The notes below the pieces were generated by a model. It ran no database searches and was not told the origin of the DNA. It worked only from the letters and a program-made list of their open reading frames with translations. From Phil1 sp963643205 (GTDB lineage Bacteria > Bacillota > Clostridia > Christensenellales > CAG-138): a stretch of DNA of 5,278 bases. The stretch is from positions 1 to 5,278 of the forward strand of contig CAVIJJ010000055.1 in the NCBI GenBank assembly GCA_963643205.1, written 5' to 3'. Shown here one piece after another: positions 1-5,278 of the stretch. The translations under genes were made by a program, and so were the position numbers. How positions within the stretch are numbered: the first letter of the stretch is position 1; each line of letters opens with the position of its first letter.

Positions 1-1
1 C

Positions 2-253
2 GTGAACCAGTGGGTTTGCCTGTGGTGGCAGATCGCGAGCGGAAATTTTGCGCCGAGAAATATAAACAGCGTCCCTATGTGGATTATAGATAATGAGATG
101 GAAAACATAGAAAACATTATTACCAAGCAGAAAACAGAAATGATTTGCCTGAACGATCCCGATTGTTTTGTTGATTTTTCTGTGCTTTCCCAAAGGATGA
201 TAGACATATTCCAAATATTATTGCCCGAAAAGTGTAGCTTTGAAAAGGAGTAA
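2..253 (+). CDS. Stealth-family sugar-phosphate transferase, C-terminal fragment (5' end outside window)
   Basis: The frame is open from the first bases to the TAA at 251-253, and the first codon in view (GTG) is internal, so this is the tail of a longer protein. About 83 residues are visible. The segment WWQIASGNFAPRN (residues 8-20) followed by MICLND (47-52) and LLPEKCSFEK (73-82) matches, from memory, the last conserved regions (CR3/CR4) of Stealth proteins. That family includes bacterial capsule hexose-1-phosphate transferases such as meningococcal SacB and the animal GlcNAc-1-phosphotransferase; members form sugar-phosphodiester links. The catalytic N-terminal regions are outside the window, so activity cannot be judged. 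The fragment is relatively AT-rich, like the gene after it. It ends 8 bases before the next start, consistent with one operon. Family assignment is fairly sure; the donor and acceptor sugars are unknown. Confidence 0.77.
   Translation: MNQWVCLWWQIASGNFAPRNINSVPMWIIDNEMENIENIITKQKTEMICLNDPDCFVDFSVLSQRMIDIFQILLPEKCSFEKE
244..250 (+). promoter_or_regulatory. Ribosome binding site for the family 2 glycosyltransferase
   Basis: AAAGGAG lies inside the last codons of the upstream gene, 11 bases before the ATG at 262. It supports that start. An in-frame TAA at 256-258 also rules out any start further upstream. Confidence 0.75.
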
Positions 254-261
254 AGTAATTT

Positions 262-1374
262 ATGCCTAAGCTGAGCATTATAATACCGGTGTATAATACG
301 GAAAAATACGTAGAGGAATGTATAAGCAGCGTTTTGTCGCAAACAAGCGACGATTTTGAGCTTATTGTTGTTGACGACGGCTCCTGCGACCGTTCCGTTG
401 AAACAGTGGCAAAACTGATAAATGGCAAAGCAAATTGCAAACTGCTTAAAAATAACCACAAAGGTGTGTGTGGTGCGCGCAACAGCGGCATAGATATAGC
501 ATCGGGAGATTATATATGCTTTGTTGATTCGGACGATGTGCTTTTTCCGGATTATGTAGAAAGTATTGTCAAAGCCTCGGAGATTTATAATTCCGATGTT
601 ATATACTTTTACGCGTTGTATGGTACCGATAAAAACAGAACAAGGGCCGAAGTAAAGGATTTATATACCGTTCTTACCAAAGAAGATACGGCCTATCTTT
701 CCGCGGCGGCTCTTTATCATACGCCGGAAGTGGATAATAAAGACGGCAAGTACCATCCTATAAGCAGCTTTTCGGCCTGGATGCAGGTATATAAAGCATC
801 GCTGTATAAGGAAAATAATATCCGTTATGCGGAAGGCATAAAGCGCTCCGAAGATGGGTTGCTTAATCTTGAAATTTTGAACTATGCTGAATCGGGCGTT
901 ATAATTAAAAAGCCTTTGTATATATACAGAACGGACAATGTTTCCGCAACCCGGTCGTATATTTCCGATTTGACGAAAGTTTTTGATTTAAGGGACAGCT
1001 GTGTTAAAGCCGTTATAGAACGCCTGTATAGTGATAGAGCGGAACGGTATACGCAAAATTATTTGTCGAGCCTTATTTATCAAATTCGCGTTATAGCCGA
1101 AAACCAGATATTTAACGACAAAAATCCGCAAAGCAAGGCAGAAAAAATGAGCGAGTTTGAGGTTCTGCTTTCAAAGCCGGATTATAAACAAGCAATAGAC
1201 GTTTGCAGCAATTACTATCTTGCGCCGGAGGATAGAAGCTTTCTTGAGCTGCTGCGTGGCGGTGATTATCGGCAAATACCGAAGACAATATCAAAACGGC
1301 AGATAAAGGCAAAAATTAGGAGTATGGTGAAGAAATTCGCGTACCCCGTGCTGAAGGCGCTTGGCATAAGATGA
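262..1374 (+). CDS. Family 2 glycosyltransferase (GT-A fold)
   Basis: A 370-residue cytoplasmic or membrane-associated enzyme that should transfer a sugar from a nucleotide-sugar to a growing glycan. The N-terminus carries the classic family 2 signature: LSIIIPVYN (4-12), VVDDGS (36-41), ARNSGI (72-77) and the metal-binding DSDD (89-92). A SEDG motif at 196-199 is the expected catalytic-base region (ED, 197-198). The first 230 or so residues form the catalytic domain. The remainder is a less conserved helical region ending in a basic tail (about 345-370, rich in K and R), which may hold the protein at the membrane. There are no transmembrane segments. The start is fixed by the AAAGGAG upstream and an in-frame stop just before it. 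The stop overlaps the next start (ATGA), so the two are probably translationally coupled. The gene is AT-rich compared with the three genes that follow. The family is certain; the sugar and linkage cannot be told. Confidence 0.95.
   Translation: MPKLSIIIPVYNTEKYVEECISSVLSQTSDDFELIVVDDGSCDRSVETVAKLINGKANCKLLKNNHKGVCGARNSGIDIASGDYICFVDSDDVLFPDYVESIVKASEIYNSDVIYFYALYGTDKNRTRAEVKDLYTVLTKEDTAYLSAAALYHTPEVDNKDGKYHPISSFSAWMQVYKASLYKENNIRYAEGIKRSEDGLLNLEILNYAESGVIIKKPLYIYRTDNVSATRSYISDLTKVFDLRDSCVKAVIERLYSDRAERYTQNYLSSLIYQIRVIAENQIFNDKNPQSKAEKMSEFEVLLSKPDYKQAIDVCSNYYLAPEDRSFLELLRGGDYRQIPKTISKRQIKAKIRSMVKKFAYPVLKALGIR
1371..1374 (+). promoter_or_regulatory. ATGA stop-start overlap (translational coupling)
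   Basis: The TGA of the family 2 enzyme (1372-1374) overlaps the ATG of the family 4 enzyme (1371-1373). Only a weak Shine-Dalgarno-like AAGG (1354-1357, 13 bases upstream) is visible, so the downstream gene probably depends on ribosomes finishing the upstream one. Coupling is inferred from the arrangement. Confidence 0.7.
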
Positions 1375-2549
1375 AACTCAATCTCATTTTCATCACCGAG
1401 GCGCTATGGATAGGCGGGATTGAGACGGCGCTGGTGAATTTGATAAACTCGCTTGACTACTCTCGCTTTAACGTAACCTGCCTTGTGCTTAGGGACAGCC
1501 AGGAGATGGCGGGGCGGATAACGCCCGAGTGCCGCCTTATTGTGGCGGATAGGCAGCACGCGGTTACGTTCAATGAAGCGTATAAGCACAGGCGCATGTA
1601 TAACCTGATGGAGGAGCCGCAAAACGCTTCAAAGCTTCGCAGGCTGATTTGGCGTGCACTGCGCCTTACTTTGCGCGCGGTCGAGGCAAGGCTTTATGCC
1701 GATTATATAAAAGCTCAGCTTGCGGGCGAGTGCTTTGACACCGCCGTAATATACAGCGACCGTGCCGCGGAAACCGCCGTGCGTGCCGTGAACGCGAAAA
1801 AGTTCCTTATGTTCTATCATCACGGGGCTATGCGCCGGGAATACCACGATTATTTGGGCTATAAAAAATCCGAAAAGGTAATAGCCGTGTCCGAGGCGCT
1901 GGCCGAAAAGTTGCGCGCGTTCCGGCCCAAATACGCGGGCAAGATAATAGCAGTAAACAATCTGACAGATGCGGAAAGCGTACGGCAAAAAAGCCTTGAA
2001 CCGCCCGATGCCCCGTTTGACCGAACCAAATTCAATATCGTTTCCTGCGGCAGGCTTTCACCTGCTAAGGGCATGGACATTGCCGTTGATGCCTGCGCCC
2101 GGCTTGTATCGGCCGGATTTACCGGCTTTTGCTGGCATATTGTGGGCGGCGGGCCGGAAGAAGGCGCCATCAGGCGGAAAATAGCCGAGCATGGCCTTGG
2201 TGATTATGTTGTTCTGCACGGCATGCAGGCTAACCCTTATCCGTATATTCGCCGGGCGGATCTGTATGTTCAGCCGAGCAGGTTTGAGGCATACGGCTTA
2301 ACCGTTCGTGAGGCACAGATTTTGAGCGCTCCCGTTCTTTCAACAAAAACCGACGGCGCATCGGAGCTTATCGAAAGCGGCAAAACCGGACTGCTTTGCG
2401 ATTGCTCTGCCCAAAGCATTGCGGAGGGCGTAATTAAGCTTTATAATGAACCCCAAACGCGAAAGAGCTTTACCGAGGCCCTTTCGCGCCACAGCTTTGC
2501 GGACGATAACGCGGCCGTTATGCGGCGGCTTTATTCGCTTTTTACATAA
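1371..2549 (+). CDS. Family 4 glycosyltransferase (GT-B fold)
   Basis: A 392-residue retaining glycosyltransferase of the GT4 type. The N-terminal Rossmann half shows the glycine-rich acceptor-side loop GGIETAL (15-21) and a HHG motif in the middle of the protein (FYHHGA). The C-terminal donor-binding half has the typical order: SCGRLSPAKG (225-234, with R228 and K233 expected to contact the donor phosphates), the IVGGGPE strand-loop, DLYVQPS (297-303), the EX7E motif E306...E314 within FEAYGLTVREA, and DGASELI (328-334). Length and motif spacing are normal, so it looks intact. It should act on the cytoplasmic face in the same glycan pathway as its neighbours. It begins at the ATGA overlap, and its stop lies within the ribosome binding site of the exporter gene. 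It is GC-rich, unlike the preceding gene. The sugar transferred is not predictable. Confidence 0.95.
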   Translation: MKLNLIFITEALWIGGIETALVNLINSLDYSRFNVTCLVLRDSQEMAGRITPECRLIVADRQHAVTFNEAYKHRRMYNLMEEPQNASKLRRLIWRALRLTLRAVEARLYADYIKAQLAGECFDTAVIYSDRAAETAVRAVNAKKFLMFYHHGAMRREYHDYLGYKKSEKVIAVSEALAEKLRAFRPKYAGKIIAVNNLTDAESVRQKSLEPPDAPFDRTKFNIVSCGRLSPAKGMDIAVDACARLVSAGFTGFCWHIVGGGPEEGAIRRKIAEHGLGDYVVLHGMQANPYPYIRRADLYVQPSRFEAYGLTVREAQILSAPVLSTKTDGASELIESGKTGLLCDCSAQSIAEGVIKLYNEPQTRKSFTEALSRHSFADDNAAVMRRLYSLFT

Positions 2550-2553
2550 GGAG
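2547..2553 (+). promoter_or_regulatory. Ribosome binding site for the ABC exporter permease
   Basis: TAAGGAG, a strong site, overlaps the TAA stop of the upstream glycosyltransferase and sits 5 bases before the ATG at 2559. It fixes that start. Confidence 0.85.
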
Positions 2554-2558
2554 AATTC

Positions 2559-3419
2559 ATGGACGAACAGCGTTTTACAACGGTCATCAAGCCCAAATCC
2601 GGCTGGTTTGACCTGCATCTTAAGGAGGTTTTCGCTTACAGGGATCTTATATTCCTTTTTGTTAAGCGAAACTTCGTATCCAAATACAAGCAAACAATCC
2701 TTGGCCCGCTTTGGGCTGTTATACAGCCGCTGCTCACAACGGTTGTGTTCACGCTTGTGTTCGGAAACATAGCCGGCCTTGCGCCGGACGGTGTGCCTTC
2801 ATTTGTGTTCTATCTTTCGGGCACCGTGCTTTGGACATATTTTTCAAATTGCCTTACCCAAACCGCCAATACATTCGTCGCGAACAGCGGCACAATGGGA
2901 AAGGTGTATTTCCCGCGCCTTGTAATGCCAATATCAACCGTGTTTTCGGAGCTTATAAGCCTGGGCATACAGTTCGCGTTCCTGATTATTTTCATTTTGT
3001 ATTATCTTATAACCGCTCAGGGCGTGCGGCCGAACATATATATTCTTATGACCCCACTGATAGTGCTGCAGCTTGCCATGCTCAGCCTTGGCTGCGGCAT
3101 AATCATTTCCGCCCTTACCACAAAGTATCGCGACCTTGCCATGCTTGTGGGCTTCGGTGTGCAGCTTTGGATGTACGCCACGCCTGTTGCCTATGATATG
3201 TTCCGCTTTTCCGTGTTCGCGCCGGGCGGCAAGTGGCACGCGCTTTATATGTGCAACCCCGTTTCGCCTGTGGTCAATCTTTTCCGCTATGCGTTCCTTG
3301 GCACGGGCGGCGTGGAGTGGAGCTACTATCTTTTAAGCTGGGGCACAACGTTTGTTCTGCTTTTTGCGGGCATAGTGCTTTTCAGCCGGGTTGAGAAAAC
3401 ATTTATGGACACGGTTTGA
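2559..3419 (+). CDS. wzm: ABC-2 polysaccharide exporter, membrane subunit (Wzm/TagG type)
   Basis: A 286-residue integral membrane protein that should form a dimeric channel moving lipid-linked glycan across the cytoplasmic membrane, powered by the ATPase encoded next. The N-terminal part has the amphipathic gate helix (about 22-44, RDLIFLFVKRNF) leading into TILGPLWAVIQP (46-57), a hallmark of the O-antigen/teichoic acid exporter family. About six hydrophobic segments follow, near residues 50-70, 80-100, 128-152, 160-186, 192-212 and 256-276. Other family motifs are KVYFPRL (115-121), TKYRDL (188-193, cytoplasmic, likely at the ATPase interface), YATPVAY (206-212) and NPVSPVVNLFRYA (233-245). 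Length is in the usual range for the family. The gene is followed after 12 bases by its ATPase partner. By family it could equally be called TagG or RfbA; the substrate is not readable from this subunit. Confidence 0.95.
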   Translation: MDEQRFTTVIKPKSGWFDLHLKEVFAYRDLIFLFVKRNFVSKYKQTILGPLWAVIQPLLTTVVFTLVFGNIAGLAPDGVPSFVFYLSGTVLWTYFSNCLTQTANTFVANSGTMGKVYFPRLVMPISTVFSELISLGIQFAFLIIFILYYLITAQGVRPNIYILMTPLIVLQLAMLSLGCGIIISALTTKYRDLAMLVGFGVQLWMYATPVAYDMFRFSVFAPGGKWHALYMCNPVSPVVNLFRYAFLGTGGVEWSYYLLSWGTTFVLLFAGIVLFSRVEKTFMDTV

Positions 3420-3421
3420 GG
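3418..3421 (+). promoter_or_regulatory. Weak ribosome binding site for the ABC exporter ATPase
   Basis: GAGG overlaps the TGA stop of the permease gene, 10 bases before the ATG at 3432. An in-frame TGA at 3426-3428 means translation cannot begin earlier than this ATG. The weak site and close spacing suggest coupling to permease translation, which would keep the two subunits balanced (inference). Confidence 0.5.
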
Positions 3422-3431
3422 TTTTTGAAAA

Positions 3432-4712
3432 ATGGAAGAGCTTGCTATAAAAATAGAAAATGTTTCAAAGGAGTATCGCCTTGGCGCCATAGGCGGCGGC
3501 ACACTCAGGGGAGATTTGCAAAGCTGGGCGGCGCGCGTGAAGGGCAAGGAGGATCCGAACAGCAAAATCGGTTCCGATGCTTCAAAGCATATTGGCGAAA
3601 AATTTCTTGCGCTTGACGATGTGTCCTTTGAGGTAAAAAAAGGCGAGGCGCTCGGCATAATAGGCCACAACGGGGCGGGGAAGAGCACCCTTTTGAAGCT
3701 GCTTTCCCGCGTTACCGCGCCCACAAAGGGAACAATAAGCTACAACGGCAGAATCGCGTCCATGCTGGAGGTTGGCACGGGTTTCCATCCGGAGCTTACC
3801 GGGAGGGAGAACGTTTATATGAACGGCGCCATACTCGGCATGACAAAGGCGGAGATAAGCCGCAAGTTTGACCGGATTGTTGAGTTTGCGGAGATGGAAA
3901 AGTTTATAGACACGCCCGTTAAGCGCTATTCAAGCGGCATGTATGTTAAGCTTGCCTTTGCCGTTGCCGCGCATCTTGACAGCGAGATTATGGTAATGGA
4001 CGAGGTGCTGGCCGTTGGCGATATGAAGTTTCAGCAAAAGTGCTTGGGCAAAATGGGCGATGCCGCCAATTCCGAGGGCCGCACCGTGCTCTACGTCAGC
4101 CACAATATGAATACCATCCGCCAGCTCTGCACCCGCTGCATAGTGCTCGACCATGGCCGGCTCGTGTTCGACGGGGATACGGAGAGGGCGATAGAACTTT
4201 ATTCGGATATGTCTAAAGTACCTAATGTTGTGAATGACTGCTCCGGTATAAAAAGAAATAAGGCCATAATTGACGAAAGACTGCATATAAATACCATAAC
4301 TCTTGAGGGGAAGGATAATGCCACTTATTCGGGCGCGGAAAGAGTGCGGGCGAAGGTTGAGTATGAAGCCAAAGAAAAACTGGAAAACTTGGCTTTCAGA
4401 ATGACAATAGAGTCGGCAGACAAAACTGTTGTCGGGCTTGCTACGTCAAAGCCGATTATTAAAGCCGAAAATGGCGATAATACGGTTGAACTTACACTTG
4501 ATATGGATTGGCTTGCACCCGGTAAATATATTGTTAAACTGACCGGATATTCGGTAAACAAGTTTGGAACAAACCAAATGCACGATGTAGTAGAAAATGC
4601 GTTTGCTTTTGAAAAAGAACAGGAAATGAGTCAAAATAATAACATGGCGTGGAATCACATTTGGTGGGGATATATGATGTTCCCGGAACTTGAAATCAAC
4701 ATCCAAGGATAA
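3432..4712 (+). CDS. wzt: ABC polysaccharide exporter ATPase with C-terminal recognition domain (Wzt type)
   Basis: A 426-residue ATPase partner of the permease just upstream. Residues 1-255 or so form the nucleotide-binding domain: Walker A GHNGAGKST (78-86, K84), the EVGTGFHPELTGREN region (113-127) typical of this exporter family in the Q-loop position, signature YSSGM (166-170), Walker B IMVMDE (186-191), D-loop AVGD (194-197) and switch histidine H224. A stretch of about 40 residues between the first strand (EYRL, 14-17) and FLALDDVSFEV (58-68) is normal for the family. Residues about 265-426 form an extra, probably beta-rich domain, placed and sized like the Wzt C-terminal domain that in characterised O-antigen exporters binds a chain feature. 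It includes APGKYIVKLTGY and ends near WNHIWWGYMMFPEL. The domain is AT-rich while the ATPase part is GC-rich, with the step near base 4195. ATPase role is certain; the glycan recognised is unknown. Confidence 0.95.
   Translation: MEELAIKIENVSKEYRLGAIGGGTLRGDLQSWAARVKGKEDPNSKIGSDASKHIGEKFLALDDVSFEVKKGEALGIIGHNGAGKSTLLKLLSRVTAPTKGTISYNGRIASMLEVGTGFHPELTGRENVYMNGAILGMTKAEISRKFDRIVEFAEMEKFIDTPVKRYSSGMYVKLAFAVAAHLDSEIMVMDEVLAVGDMKFQQKCLGKMGDAANSEGRTVLYVSHNMNTIRQLCTRCIVLDHGRLVFDGDTERAIELYSDMSKVPNVVNDCSGIKRNKAIIDERLHINTITLEGKDNATYSGAERVRAKVEYEAKEKLENLAFRMTIESADKTVVGLATSKPIIKAENGDNTVELTLDMDWLAPGKYIVKLTGYSVNKFGTNQMHDVVENAFAFEKEQEMSQNNNMAWNHIWWGYMMFPELEINIQG
4705..4709 (+). promoter_or_regulatory. Ribosome binding site for the pyruvyl transferase
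   Basis: AAGGA lies in the last codons of the ATPase gene, 10 bases before the ATG at 4720. It supports that start, which gives a protein whose first family motif falls at a sensible distance from the N-terminus. Confidence 0.65.
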
Positions 4713-4719
4713 AACCATT

Positions 4720-5278
4720 ATGAAGGACATACTTTTTCCGCTTCGTCGGTTACATGGAAATATATATGAGGAGCGACAGAGAAGGAAATGGTCTAAAGCA
4801 ATAGCTGAAAAAATAAAATCAGCAAGTGAAGGCACGGTATTATTCGTTTTAACTCCCACACACGGCAACATGGGCGACCATGCGATAGCGGAGGCGGCGA
4901 TAAACATTTTGCATGATCTGCGGATGAATTATTTGGAAATTACAACGAATGAGCTTCAGCTATTGAGTCACTATAACCAACTCGGTGTTATGAACGGTCG
5001 TCCTATACTTGTGAACGGTGGCGGCAATTTGGGCACGCTTTGGCCGGAGGTTGAAAAACTGTTCCGTAGGGTTATACAAAGCGCGCCGAAATCGCCGATT
5101 ATATGCCTGCCAAATACAATGTTTTATGAGCAATCTGATGAGGGTGAGCAGGATTTGAAAAAATCTCGTGAGATATATAATGCACATAATAATTTATTGC
5201 TTTGTGCAAGAGAGAAAATATCGTTTGCTCGAATGAAGGAAAACTATAACAATGTTGTTCTTATTCCAGACATGGCAT
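4720..5278 (+). CDS. Polysaccharide pyruvyl transferase family protein, N-terminal part (3' end outside window)
   Basis: The frame is open from the ATG to the window edge, giving 186 residues without a stop. Family motifs appear in the expected order: TPTHGNMGDHAIAEA (45-59, the nucleotide-binding-like GNxGD element), VNGGGNLGTLWPE (98-110), LPNTMFYE (130-137), CAREKISF (162-169) and IPDMA (182-186). These match the polysaccharide pyruvyl transferase family (the group containing ExoV, GumL and EpsO), whose studied members add a pyruvate ketal from phosphoenolpyruvate to a sugar, giving the polymer a negative charge. Some members may have other roles, so the reaction is inferred from family. 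About half of a typical protein is visible; the C-terminal half is missing. A basic stretch (R19-K23, RQRRK) precedes the fold. The gene begins 7 bases after the ATPase stop and shares the low GC of the end of that gene. Confidence 0.9.
   Translation, partial: MKDILFPLRRLHGNIYEERQRRKWSKAIAEKIKSASEGTVLFVLTPTHGNMGDHAIAEAAINILHDLRMNYLEITTNELQLLSHYNQLGVMNGRPILVNGGGNLGTLWPEVEKLFRRVIQSAPKSPIICLPNTMFYEQSDEGEQDLKKSREIYNAHNNLLLCAREKISFARMKENYNNVVLIPDMA

Noticed and set aside
120..491. A 123-codon minus-strand frame across the first gene junction.
   Set aside because: It is opposite the Stealth tail and the conserved start of the family 2 glycosyltransferase. The hydrophobic look of its translation is a by-product of AT-rich antisense sequence.
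2110..2126. Short inverted repeat GCCGG-ATTTA-CCGGC-like hairpin.
   Set aside because: It is only a 5-base stem inside coding sequence with no T-run after it, so it is not a credible terminator or attachment site.
1629..2170. Two overlapping minus-strand open frames (119 and 103 codons) opposite the family 4 glycosyltransferase.
   Set aside because: The plus-strand frame carries a full set of GT4 motifs. Long antisense frames are expected in GC-rich coding DNA.
2711..3196. A 161-codon plus-strand frame inside wzm, in another reading frame.
   Set aside because: It overlaps the exporter permease entirely. Its translation is rich in Cys, His and Arg, as frame-shifted membrane-protein code often is, and no ribosome binding site of note precedes it.
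3420..3431. Possible promoter or terminator in the gap between wzm and wzt.
   Set aside because: The gap is only 12 bases, too short for either, and the arrangement fits simple co-transcription.
4446..4907. A 153-codon open frame on the minus strand, spanning the wzt/pyruvyl transferase junction.
   Set aside because: It lies opposite two well-supported genes with clear family motifs, and its translation shows no recognisable domain.

Overview
The window is one continuous stretch of a surface-polysaccharide gene cluster. All six genes lie on the + strand and are packed into what looks like a single operon: gaps are 7 to 12 bases and one junction is a 4-base ATGA overlap. No terminator, promoter, RNA gene, mobile element or repeat array is visible, and the operon runs off both ends. 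AAGGAG-type ribosome binding sites, frequent ATA isoleucine codons and the particular mix of protein families suggest a Firmicute, probably a gut-type Clostridia member. This is inference, and a Gram-negative host cannot be excluded from the sequence alone.

Layout: (1) bases 2-253, the C-terminal end of a Stealth-family sugar-phosphate transferase; (2) 262-1374, a family 2 (GT-A fold) glycosyltransferase; (3) 1371-2549, a family 4 (GT-B fold) glycosyltransferase; (4) 2559-3419, the Wzm-type membrane subunit of an ABC-2 polysaccharide exporter; (5) 3432-4712, its Wzt-type ATPase with a C-terminal extension; (6) 4720-5278, the first 186 residues of a polysaccharide pyruvyl transferase that continues beyond the window.

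Read together, the genes describe assembly of a glycan on the cytoplasmic face of the membrane. The two glycosyltransferases add sugars, the Stealth enzyme probably makes sugar-phosphate (phosphodiester) linkages, the pyruvyl transferase adds an acidic pyruvate ketal, and the finished chain leaves through Wzm/Wzt. The Wzt C-terminal domain probably recognises a feature of the chain.

The most notable signal is compositional. Roughly 1320/1371 to about 4195 is GC-rich (mostly about 50-65% by hand count of sample lines), while the flanks are mostly near 33-45%. The right-hand step falls inside the wzt gene, exactly where the conserved ATPase domain ends and the variable recognition domain begins. 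That looks like modular exchange of the recognition domain together with the neighbouring sugar-modifying genes. I see no evidence of a wholly new type of system; the families are all known.
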